Shown here one piece after another: positions 17,559 to 25,564 of a stretch of 64,000 bases of DNA. The stretch's first letter is position 1, and each line of letters begins with the position of its first letter. Source of the DNA: Vibrio cyclitrophicus (GTDB taxonomy: Bacteria; Pseudomonadota; Gammaproteobacteria; Enterobacterales; Vibrionaceae); contig CP065367.1 in NCBI GenBank assembly GCA_023206055.1, positions 124,001 through 188,000 of the forward strand, read 5' to 3'. Position numbers and translations under genes: made by a program. Under the pieces are notes generated by a model, which worked only from the letters and a program-made list of their open reading frames with translations, did no database searches and was not told where the DNA came from.

Positions 17559-18491
17559 GTGCTGAAATCTCATCGTTATAGCTGCTACGGTATTATCGCC
17601 ATTTTACTATGGAGCTGCTTGATTGCTCTCTCTCGTAGTGTCTCAGAACAGCTAGGTCCAATTGGTGGCGCCGCCAGTCTTTATACGGTGAGCTCACTGT
17701 TGTTGGTCTGTGTTATGGGGTTACCTAAGCTGTCGCGCTTTTCTAAGTCGTATCTATTGATTGGCGGCGCTTTGTTCGTTTGTTATGAGATCTTCTTGGC
17801 GCTGGCGTTGGGAATGGCGAACAGCCGACATCAAGCGATAGAGATGGCTGTGATTAACTATCTATGGCCAGCACTGACGGTGTTGTTTGCGGTGCTGCTG
17901 AGCGACAAGAAGATTAATTGGTTGGTTTATCCAAGTATCTTTTTGGCATTCTTCGGGGTGGCTTGGAGTATCAGCGGCGAGCAGGGGCTTTCTGTCGATC
18001 AAATCGCGGCTAATATTGCGACGAATCCTAAAACCTATTCAATGGCGTTTTTCGGCGCGATTATTTGGGCGGTTTACTGTAGTTACACTCAGAAAGTGGC
18101 AAAAGGGCAGAATGCGATTGTGCTTTTCTTTATCGCTACGGCGATCACTCTGTGGATCAAATACGCATTGAGCAACGAAACCAGTATGGTAATGACAACC
18201 AGTGCAGCAATTGACTTAGTGCTGGCTGGTGTGTGTATGGGCGCAGGCTACGCGCTTTGGAATACAGCGATTCTAGGTGGCAATATGGTCTTCCTGGCGA
18301 CCATGTCGTATTTCACGCCTATTTTTGCGACCTTATTGTCTTCTATGATTTTGGGCTTGTCATTGAGCATGACGTTTTGGCAGGGTGTTTGTATGGTAAC
18401 GATTGGCTCTTTAGCTTGCTGGTGGGTAACCAGAGACAGAAAGCCGACGGTTACGGCGTCGGCTTCTAAAAAGGTTCAATCAGAGTCTTAA
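17559..18491 (+). CDS. yddG: Aromatic amino acid / drug exporter, EamA (DMT) family
   Basis: Ten-helix inner-membrane transporter of 310 residues. It matches E. coli YddG at several places I recognise: IAILLWSCLIALSRSVSE near the start, LGPIGGAASLY, and HQAIEMAVINYLWPALT. YddG exports aromatic amino acids and some toxic compounds. Translation starts at a GTG (17559) after a strong aaaggaagagg site; no ATG is available in a sensible position. The N- and C-terminal tails are short and charged, as in the family. It appears monocistronic. Confidence 0.88.
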   Translation: MLKSHRYSCYGIIAILLWSCLIALSRSVSEQLGPIGGAASLYTVSSLLLVCVMGLPKLSRFSKSYLLIGGALFVCYEIFLALALGMANSRHQAIEMAVINYLWPALTVLFAVLLSDKKINWLVYPSIFLAFFGVAWSISGEQGLSVDQIAANIATNPKTYSMAFFGAIIWAVYCSYTQKVAKGQNAIVLFFIATAITLWIKYALSNETSMVMTTSAAIDLVLAGVCMGAGYALWNTAILGGNMVFLATMSYFTPIFATLLSSMILGLSLSMTFWQGVCMVTIGSLACWWVTRDRKPTVTASASKKVQSES

Positions 18492-18540
18492 GTTAGCGGG
18501 AGATTGATGGGTTAACTCTTGGTTTTTTTACTCTCAATTC

Positions 18541-19437
18541 TTAACTCGCGATATTGAGATTCAATTGAAGCTCATAAGGCATCTTCGATAAGCGTCGCTT
18601 AAGCTGGCTGCGCGTACGTTCAATATCATCAACCGCAATCGCATCTTGGTCATTGGTATGAATATCAACGTTGATTCTTAGCTCTGGACCAACCTTAGTC
18701 ACACCCATTAGCTCCAAATCTTGATCCGCTTCTTTGTCTACAGCGACCACGTTTTTATCTACCGCATCACAAATGTCTTTGGTTGCCGACATCATCAGCA
18801 GTTCGCGCATGGCTTCACGTAACATGTCGAAAGGTACTTTGATGAAGTAGAAAGACATTAGTAACATCATCATTGGGTCGGCATATACAGCGTATGACGC
18901 AAGAGGTGAGAATGTCATTGCCCACGCTACGACGAAACCCGCTGTTACCGCTACACTCAGTAGCGTATCCATCTGCCACTGTTTAGATTCCGCTTGAATC
19001 AGACCTGAAGAGATACGTTTGCTCTTGTTCGCGATGTACCACCAAGCATAACCACAGCCCAACACGTTGAAAATACCAAACAGAGTTGCGATAGAAGCAT
19101 CGACCTCACGGCCGCCTGTCATCAAGGCACCGATCGCAGAGTAAAGCGAATAACCAACCACAAGTAGAATCACAACGGCTTTAATCGCAATCACAATCGG
19201 TTCGATGATAGCTCGACCAAACGGGAACTCTCTATCTGAAGGGCGATTAATGTATTTTGAAGCAGCTAGTGACAATAAAGTTAACAGTAAGCTGATAAGA
19301 GAATAGACACCGTCAAATACTATGACTAGAGAGCCAACGAGAAGACCCAACACCAACCCGCCAATTGCGAAGCCTGATGCTAAAAGGGCTGAGAACAATA
19401 GTACTCGATTTTCGTTTTGGCTTTTCCTGTCACACAT
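18541..19437 (-). CDS. Cation diffusion facilitator (CDF) family transporter
   Basis: Inner-membrane divalent-metal/proton antiporter family, 298 residues. It has six membrane segments over residues 12-205 and a cytosolic ferredoxin-like domain ending with LNLNIAS. The membrane 2 motif reads FDGVYSL and membrane 5 reads QWQMDTLLS. In well-studied members the four metal ligands are D-x3-D and H/D-x3-D; here the second acidic residue of membrane 2 is Ser and the His of membrane 5 is Gln. The metal site is therefore atypical and the substrate (Zn, Mn, Fe or other) cannot be assigned. The ATG at 19437 has only a weak ggaaaat leader. Confidence 0.85.
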   Translation of the reverse strand: MCDRKSQNENRVLLFSALLASGFAIGGLVLGLLVGSLVIVFDGVYSLISLLLTLLSLAASKYINRPSDREFPFGRAIIEPIVIAIKAVVILLVVGYSLYSAIGALMTGGREVDASIATLFGIFNVLGCGYAWWYIANKSKRISSGLIQAESKQWQMDTLLSVAVTAGFVVAWAMTFSPLASYAVYADPMMMLLMSFYFIKVPFDMLREAMRELLMMSATKDICDAVDKNVVAVDKEADQDLELMGVTKVGPELRINVDIHTNDQDAIAVDDIERTRSQLKRRLSKMPYELQLNLNIAS

Positions 19438-19718
19438 AATATTTTCCAGATGTTTTTGATAACTTCATTGTTCTAATATTGAGCTAACTTTACAAACTTT
19501 ATCTGATGACGTTTATATGTCTTATTTAAGTAATACATATAAATCAATAAAATTCAGTATCTTAAGATTAATCCCTGGTGTCAATAAAGTTGGCGATGAG
19601 TGTTTTTTGGGGATGGTGTGCAACTGAAATGGGATCGTTTATGATTAATAAAACACATCAGTCGCTAAGGTCTTATTGGTTTCTAGATTTAACTGCGATG
19701 GACAAGGAGTGAATCAAT

Positions 19719-20069
19719 ATGAAGTTTGACGATATCAGTGATAACGAGTTGTGGGTGATTGCTAACCCTATCATGGATAATCTGATGGATGGTTCAACCA
19801 AGGTTGATCATGAACAGCACTGTCGAGACTTCACTCAAAGGATGAAAGACATTGTTACGCCAGAATATTTAGAAAAGGTATGCCACCATTATCAGCACAG
19901 TAATGGCTTTTTTGCTGAGCGTGAGCAAGTTGCGCTGTTTAGACGTTCAGACTCCATCGCCTTTGTGTGGAAACAAGCGTATACCATCGCCAAAGGTGAG
20001 TTTGTCGCCGAAATGGTATTGGTTGAAGAAGAAGGACGCTACTTAGTGGATCACGTGATGGTTTTTTAG
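19719..20069 (+). CDS. Conserved-looking hypothetical protein, 116 residues
   Basis: The soluble product has no signal peptide or membrane segment. A good aaggag ribosome site lies ahead of the ATG, which supports a real gene. The sequence is mixed alpha/beta: an N-terminal helix with ELWVIANPIMDNLMDG, then HCRDFTQRMKDIVTPEYLEKVC, and two strands near the end (SIAFVWKQAYTIAKGEFVAEMVL, YLVDHVMVF). It may be a small SnoaL/cystatin-like fold, but this is a guess. It faces a convergent LysR gene and no function can be assigned. Confidence 0.7.
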   Translation: MKFDDISDNELWVIANPIMDNLMDGSTKVDHEQHCRDFTQRMKDIVTPEYLEKVCHHYQHSNGFFAEREQVALFRRSDSIAFVWKQAYTIAKGEFVAEMVLVEEEGRYLVDHVMVF

Positions 20070-20119
20070 GAGCTGTGTTGTTTGTGATTTTGCCCTTTGC
20101 TATGGACGATAAGCGTGAG

Positions 20120-20998
20120 CTAGAAATCAAACAAGTAATCACTAAGCTGGTCGGCTAACCAATTCATTCCTGGGTGCTCTGCCATACCAGCTGCGGTAAA
20201 CATACAGTAGTCTTCTTGCGTTAAGCCGTAGGTGTGCTTGATCACTGCGAGCTCTTGTTCACGCAGTAAATGGCGAATCAATGGCTCTGGCATTACACCC
20301 CATGCCTCTTCACGTAAAATCGTATCCAACATAAAGTCAAAGCTAGAGAAACCAATGTAACGACGCGAGAAGGGCTCAAGCTCAGGATTATCCTTTTCAT
20401 TAAGATAAACCATGGTCGCTTGCATCGAATTCCTTAGTACCTCATCAGACACTCGTCGCATCGCACTCAAATCATGCCCTTTCTTACATACAGACATCAT
20501 TCGAATTTTACCAAGCGGGTTGTAGATAATTCTTGGGTCATCGACGCGTTCGTAATCGACACCAAATGCGAAGTCGACTTGCTGAGTTTCAACTAGGTTA
20601 GCTAAGTCACCGCTCGACGCGAGAACGAAGTTAAATGAGGTAGAAGGGTACTTGTTATTTAAGGCGTGGGATAAGTCCTGCCACATTTCATCGGGTAGGG
20701 AATCATCTCGGGCTATCCAAATCTCTGCGTTGAATTCGCCCGAGACATGTAAGCAGGTTTGTTTAATACGCGCGGCTGTCACCAACATGCCTTCGCAATC
20801 CTTGTAAATCGCTTTACCCGCTTCTGAAAGCTCAACGTGGTTTCCGCTGCGGACGAACAGTTCGACATCTAACTCTTTTTCCAAGGCTTTAATCGACATG
20901 CTGAGTTTGGTTCGGTTGCATTCTAACTGGCGTGCGGCTTCAGAAACTGATCCTAAATCAGCAACGGAACAAAAGGCTTGGACTTGAGAAAGGTTCAT
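20120..20998 (-). CDS. LysR-family transcriptional regulator
   Basis: The 292-residue product has an N-terminal winged helix-turn-helix (residues 1-60; LGSVSEAARQLECNRTKLSMSIKALEKEL). A periplasmic-binding-protein-like effector domain follows from about residue 90. The recognition helix carries CNRTKLS where most relatives have SQPAVS, so its DNA specificity may be unusual. It is divergent from the methyltransferase gene at 21160, its most likely target. The effector is unknown. Confidence 0.92.
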   Translation of the reverse strand: MNLSQVQAFCSVADLGSVSEAARQLECNRTKLSMSIKALEKELDVELFVRSGNHVELSEAGKAIYKDCEGMLVTAARIKQTCLHVSGEFNAEIWIARDDSLPDEMWQDLSHALNNKYPSTSFNFVLASSGDLANLVETQQVDFAFGVDYERVDDPRIIYNPLGKIRMMSVCKKGHDLSAMRRVSDEVLRNSMQATMVYLNEKDNPELEPFSRRYIGFSSFDFMLDTILREEAWGVMPEPLIRHLLREQELAVIKHTYGLTQEDYCMFTAAGMAEHPGMNWLADQLSDYLFDF

Positions 20999-21159
20999 TT
21001 CATTTCCATATTGAGCGGGGGTCGGTGCATATTATCTGAATATTGTGCTGACTATCTTAGAAATAGTCCATCTTTGCATGATAACTCTATGACGAATTGA
21101 CTAATTTGGTTTACTCTGGGGAAGTTCCGAACCTACAAGAAGTAAAGATGGAGGCCATG

Positions 21160-21759
21160 ATGGCGAAACAATGGGACGAATACGCCGTTGATTGGGATAA
21201 AGATCCCGCGACCGCAGTATTCGCACAGTCCGTATTTGACCAGTTAACACAGCTCGTTGATTTAAACGGAACCCGTGTCCTTGATTTTGGTTGTGGTACA
21301 GGACTACTCAGCCAGAAAATATCTCCTTTAGCAAAAGAGATCATCGCACTTGATATCTCTGAAGGGATGATTGAAGAGTTAGATAAGAAAGAGTTACCTA
21401 ACGTTGAACCGGTAGTTGATATTTTATCGCGCGGACTTGCAGCGCAGCATCCAGCATTCAGAAACCAGTTTGACCTAGTGGTAGCCTCTTCGGTGTGTGG
21501 TTTTATCCCAAACCTACAAGACACAGTCAGTCTGATTTACACGCTGCTTGAAAACGACGGCACGTTTGTACACTGGGATTGGTACTTGGAAAGCGACAGT
21601 GAAGATTACGGTGTAAGCCAACAGCGCTCAGAAAACGTATTGAGTGCAGCGGGCTTTGCAGTGGTTGAAGTCTCCACACCGTTCTCGATTGACACTCCAC
21701 AAGGAGAGTTAAAGGTATTGATGGGTGTTGGACGTAAACAAGCCCTCCCTGATCTGTAA
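21160..21759 (+). CDS. Class I SAM-dependent methyltransferase
   Basis: The 199-residue product carries motif I VLDFGCGTGLLSQKI near residue 44, the acidic motif II loop IIALDISEGMIEEL, and a post-motif strand FDLVVASSVCGFIP. These identify a class I methyltransferase of the Methyltransf_11/25 type. The substrate is unknown. The ATG at 21160 is preferred because ggagg lies five bases upstream; an in-frame upstream extension to 21097 lacks a leader. It is divergent from a LysR gene and ends before a clear terminator. Confidence 0.88.
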   Translation: MAKQWDEYAVDWDKDPATAVFAQSVFDQLTQLVDLNGTRVLDFGCGTGLLSQKISPLAKEIIALDISEGMIEELDKKELPNVEPVVDILSRGLAAQHPAFRNQFDLVVASSVCGFIPNLQDTVSLIYTLLENDGTFVHWDWYLESDSEDYGVSQQRSENVLSAAGFAVVEVSTPFSIDTPQGELKVLMGVGRKQALPDL

Positions 21760-21806
21760 TCGTGTGTATGCCTTGAGCTAGCATTCAGAATGCTCATTTA
21801 AAATAC

Positions 21807-21850
21807 TAAACCCACATTAACGACTCAAACGTCAGTTATGTGGGTTTTCT
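21807..21850 (+). terminator. Terminator after the methyltransferase gene
   Basis: Arms aaacccacat and atgtgggttt around an internal loop, followed by a T-rich tract. Confidence 0.75.
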
Positions 21851-21894
21851 CTTTTTGGCGACATCGTTTTAAACAGAACGAGTTAGCGCTTTCT

Positions 21895-21945
21895 TATTTC
21901 CATTTTGGAAATATAGTCTTGCATACATTTCATTAGTGGAAATGT
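21895..21945. promoter_or_regulatory. Duplicated operator-like palindromes upstream of yjjI
   Basis: Two inverted repeats lie in tandem. The first, tatttcca-ttt-tggaaata, spans 21895-21913. The second, acatttc-N7-gaaatgt, spans 21925-21945. Both reduce to TTTC-N7-GAAA and start exactly 31 bases apart, about three helical turns, ending 47 bases before the yjjI ATG. Such phased duplicates are expected for cooperative binding by a dimeric regulator. Confidence 0.55.
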
Positions 21946-21992
21946 AATCGTGAGATATAAAATAAGCCCATAATAACATTAAGGGTTTAATC

Positions 21993-23558
21993 ATGAGCCA
22001 CCAATCTGCGTCATCTACTTCTTCACCACTTTCAGAGCAACAACAACGCTTTAGCAATATCATTTCAGATACCAACCTGTCGCCAAAACAGAAGTCGAGC
22101 TATCTTGCCTTAGAAGCTGAAGCCAGCTTACCGTATATGCCGGTAAGCAAAGAAGTAGAGCAAGCCTTACAACAAGGTGTGCTGTGTGACATGTTTGAAG
22201 GGCACGCCCCATTTAAGCCGCGCTATGTACTTCCAGATTATTCTAAATACTTACATCAAGGATCAGAGTATTTAGAGCTTAGCGCGGCAACTAATTTCGA
22301 TGAAGCATTAAACATGCTCACCATCCTTTACCACCATGTTCCTTCTGTCACTTCAATCCCGGTTTACCTAGGGCAGTTGGACGATGTGTTGATGCCTTTC
22401 GTTGGCGACTTAACGGAATATCAGGTATACCAAAAGCTTAAGCTGTTCTGGATCATGTTGGATCGCACACTGCCAGATGCGTTTATGCATGTGAATATCG
22501 GCCCGACAGACAACATTATCTGCCGTACGATTTTACGTGTAGACGCTGAATTGAAGCAGATCGCGCCAAACTTAACCTTTATGTACGACCCAACCGTGAC
22601 ACCTGATGATCTACTTCGTCATGCGGCGAGCAACATCTGCGAATGCAGTAAACCACATATTGCTAACTATCCCGCGCATGCCGAGGCATACGGCGACAAG
22701 CGTTTTGGTATTGTGAGCTGCTACAACTCTCTGCCGTTAGCGGGTGGCTCAAATACGCTAGTACGTATGAACCTGAAGCAAGTGGCGTTGAAGTCTGAGG
22801 ACAGTGCTGATTTCTTACAACAAGTATTGCCGAACTACAGTGGCATCATGGTTGAATTGATGAACGCACGCAGCCGCTTCTTGCATGAAGAGTCTAACTT
22901 CTTCGAAGGCTTCCTGACCAAAGAAGGCCTTATCGAAGAAGATCGCTTTGCGCCAATGTTTGGTATTTATGGCATGGCGGAAACAGTCAACATTTTGATG
23001 GAGAAAGAAGGTCAAGCAGGGCGTTATGGTCACGATGAACAGGCTAATCAACTTGGTCATCGTATCTCTGAAAAGCTGGCTGAGATCGTTGAAAAATCAG
23101 AAGTGAAATATGGATTAGAAGGTAAGGCTCTGCTGCATGCTCAAGGCGGTATTAGCCTAGATGAAGATGTGACACCAGGTGTTCGTATTCCTTACGGAAC
23201 AGAACCAGATCCTGTCTCATACGTTCGTGCAACTGCGGGTCACCATAAGTTCTATACCTCGGGTATCAGTGACATTCTGACCATCGACGAAACAGTGAAA
23301 TCTAACCCTGAAGCGATGTTTAACCTGTGTAAAGGCGCGATTCAAGCGGGTTACCGTGAGTTTACGGCTAACGTGGCATCAAACGATTTGGTTCGTGTGA
23401 CGGGTTACATGGTTAAGTTGTCTGATATTGCCAAATATGACGAACAAGGCTCACGCACCAATACCACCTTCTTAGGTGCTGAAGCTGCGAAGAACACGGG
23501 CATATTAGAGCGTAAACCACGCGTGGCGAGTTTAGAGATGTCGCCGACGTACGAATAG
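21993..23558 (+). CDS. yjjI: YjjI-family glycyl radical enzyme (DUF3029)
   Basis: The 521-residue product matches the YjjI family, a glycyl radical enzyme group of unknown substrate. The radical-bearing glycine is G471 in RVTGYMVKLSD near the C-terminus. A candidate catalytic cysteine is C243 in FGIVSCYNSLPLAGGSNT. The enzyme should be oxygen-sensitive and active only anaerobically, after activation by the radical SAM protein encoded immediately downstream (YjjW). The 40-base gap and same direction indicate one operon. The N-terminus is Ser/Gln-rich and extends a little beyond the conserved core. A duplicated operator lies upstream. Confidence 0.92.
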   Translation: MSHQSASSTSSPLSEQQQRFSNIISDTNLSPKQKSSYLALEAEASLPYMPVSKEVEQALQQGVLCDMFEGHAPFKPRYVLPDYSKYLHQGSEYLELSAATNFDEALNMLTILYHHVPSVTSIPVYLGQLDDVLMPFVGDLTEYQVYQKLKLFWIMLDRTLPDAFMHVNIGPTDNIICRTILRVDAELKQIAPNLTFMYDPTVTPDDLLRHAASNICECSKPHIANYPAHAEAYGDKRFGIVSCYNSLPLAGGSNTLVRMNLKQVALKSEDSADFLQQVLPNYSGIMVELMNARSRFLHEESNFFEGFLTKEGLIEEDRFAPMFGIYGMAETVNILMEKEGQAGRYGHDEQANQLGHRISEKLAEIVEKSEVKYGLEGKALLHAQGGISLDEDVTPGVRIPYGTEPDPVSYVRATAGHHKFYTSGISDILTIDETVKSNPEAMFNLCKGAIQAGYREFTANVASNDLVRVTGYMVKLSDIAKYDEQGSRTNTTFLGAEAAKNTGILERKPRVASLEMSPTYE

Positions 23559-23599
23559 CGCCTTAATCTAACTATACCCATTACCAAACAATACAAATT

Positions 23600-24514
23600 A
23601 TGAAAGTTTCTGATCTAACAACTCAAATGGCTAGGGTTAATAACAATAAGACAGAAAAACAAGCGAAGGTCAGCCGTGTGCTGACCTTTTCTTGTGTTGA
23701 TGGACCGGGAAATCGCCTAGTGTTGTTCCTACAGGGGTGTAATTTCGATTGTGTAACCTGCCATAACCCACACACCATCAATCACTGTAACCATTGCGGC
23801 GACTGCGTCAGCGGATGTCCAAGCGGTGCGTTGAGCACCGATGATGGCAAAGTGAAGTGGGATCCGGTGGCTTGCACTAATTGCGATCAGTGCATTGACA
23901 TCTGTAACCATAAATCAAGCCCGAAAATAACATCGATGACGGTTTCGGAGGTACTTGAACTCGTTAGGCATAACCAATTCTTTCTGAGCGGTATTACCAT
24001 TTCGGGTGGTGAAGCAACCATGCAACTGCCGTTTATCATTGATCTGTTTAAAGCGATAAAAAGCGACGCGCAGTTGGCACACTTAACCTGTTTTATTGAC
24101 AGCAATGGTTCGTTGTCTAAACAAGGCTGGGAGCGAGTATTGCCTTATCTTGATGGCGCGATGATTGACCTAAAATCCTGGCAATCAGAAACACACCAAT
24201 GGTTGGTCGGCAGAGGAAACCATCGTGTGTTTGAAACCATCAATTATTTATCAGAAAAGGGTAAGTTACATGAAGTTCGGTTACTGCATATTCCGAACAA
24301 AAGTGATCTTGAGGACGAGATAAAGCAAGTTGGCTATTACTTAAATGGATTGCCAAGTGATGTTCGGATTCGACTTAATGCGTTTCAACATCATGGCGTG
24401 ATTGGCGAGGCGTTAGATTGGCCGAAATGCACCGAACAACAGATGCAGAGCTTTTACGATAAGCTCTACGCGATAGTTCGAAGACCAATGCAAACGCCAG
24501 AGGTTTATACTTAG
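23600..24514 (+). CDS. yjjW: YjjW glycyl-radical-enzyme activating protein (radical SAM)
   Basis: Radical SAM activase of 304 residues. The SAM cluster motif is CNFDCVTC (C47, C51, C54; CX3CX2C). Two ferredoxin-like cluster motifs follow, CNHCGDCVSGC and CTNCDQCIDIC, as in extended activases. SGGEATMQ is the conserved GGE region. It should abstract a hydrogen from G471 of the upstream YjjI. The start is uncertain: the ATG at 23600 lacks a good ribosome site, and translation may be coupled to yjjI. Confidence 0.93.
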   Translation: MKVSDLTTQMARVNNNKTEKQAKVSRVLTFSCVDGPGNRLVLFLQGCNFDCVTCHNPHTINHCNHCGDCVSGCPSGALSTDDGKVKWDPVACTNCDQCIDICNHKSSPKITSMTVSEVLELVRHNQFFLSGITISGGEATMQLPFIIDLFKAIKSDAQLAHLTCFIDSNGSLSKQGWERVLPYLDGAMIDLKSWQSETHQWLVGRGNHRVFETINYLSEKGKLHEVRLLHIPNKSDLEDEIKQVGYYLNGLPSDVRIRLNAFQHHGVIGEALDWPKCTEQQMQSFYDKLYAIVRRPMQTPEVYT

Positions 24515-24599
24515 TCTATTATCAAAATCGAGCCTTTTTAAAAGAATTTAGGCTTCTAAAAAATCTGGCAGTCTATAAAGAGCCACTTTCTTGTAAAAC

Positions 24600-25511
24600 C
24601 TAAGCTTCTAAGAACAAGTCACACAGCCATTTGATGGCTTGATCATTCATGTTGGGTTTGTTCCACACTAAGCTATATGCCACCTTACCGTAATCAAAAG
24701 GCAAGGGCTTGCTCACTAAGCCCTGAGCTTGCTTAGCACGCTCAACCCACTGTTTAGAGCAAGTGAACAGGAAAGGCGTGTGGTGACACAACACAGCCGC
24801 AGCACCAAAGTCTGCTACCGATATCGCCATATCTCTCGGCTGGTGGCATTGAACCAAGTTTTGTTCAAAATAAGGCTGAGACAGTTCGTTATCTAAAATC
24901 CCAATGTGCTTATAATCTAAGTAGCCTTCCACCGTCAGTTCTTGCTGAGCAAGAGGGTGGTGGGCACCCATCAAACAAACCATCTCATCGGGCAGAATCG
25001 TTTCCCACACTAACTCTTTATTATCTGTCGGTGGTTGGGATATATCGTGAGGCAATAAGATTAAATTTACCTTGCCGCTAAGCAAAGCATCGAAGCCAAG
25101 TTGCTGCTTCGAATAGATATTGAGTTTAGCTTTAGGCGCAAGTTCTGTGGTGATTTTGCTGATCTTAGAGGCGAACACTTCAAAGGTGCTTTCACGCATC
25201 GAGAGCGAAAAGCTGCCTTGGTACTCCTCTGGAGTAAAACTCTTCTGATGAAGCAATCCGTTCATACTAGAAAGAATGGCATGGACGGTTGGAGCTATCT
25301 TTAGGGCAAAAGGTGTTGGGATTAGCTTAGTACCGTCTCGATAGAACAGCTCATCGTTAAGGATGTCACGCAGCTGAGATAATGTCTTACTCACACTCGA
25401 AGGGCTGACAAAGAGTTGCTCTGAGGTCTGAGTGACGCTGTGGGTGTTCAGCATAATATGAAGCGCAGTGAGGTGTTTAAGGCTCACTCGCGATAAATGT
25501 AAGTAATCCAT
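24600..25511 (-). CDS. LysR-family transcriptional regulator
   Basis: The 303-residue product has a LysR helix-turn-helix near residues 15-75 (SVTQTSEQLFVSPSSVSKTLSQLRDIL) and a C-terminal effector-binding domain. The DNA-binding part resembles NodD/LeuO-like members with the SPSSVSK recognition helix. The ATG at 25511 is preferred to a TTG at 25526. Downstream, in the same direction it faces yjjW convergently; the HMG-CoA reductase gene lies upstream on the same strand, 53 bases away. Its target genes cannot be deduced from position alone. Confidence 0.9.
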   Translation of the reverse strand: MDYLHLSRVSLKHLTALHIMLNTHSVTQTSEQLFVSPSSVSKTLSQLRDILNDELFYRDGTKLIPTPFALKIAPTVHAILSSMNGLLHQKSFTPEEYQGSFSLSMRESTFEVFASKISKITTELAPKAKLNIYSKQQLGFDALLSGKVNLILLPHDISQPPTDNKELVWETILPDEMVCLMGAHHPLAQQELTVEGYLDYKHIGILDNELSQPYFEQNLVQCHQPRDMAISVADFGAAAVLCHHTPFLFTCSKQWVERAKQAQGLVSKPLPFDYGKVAYSLVWNKPNMNDQAIKWLCDLFLEA

Positions 25512-25564
25512 ACACAACTCACTCAATGCGTGACAACGGTCGATTTAAGGTTTTAAAACAGAAA

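Noticed and set aside
19600..19712. A short frame before the 116-residue hypothetical gene
   Set aside because: About 38 codons with no leader; it stops just ahead of the next gene and looks like chance.
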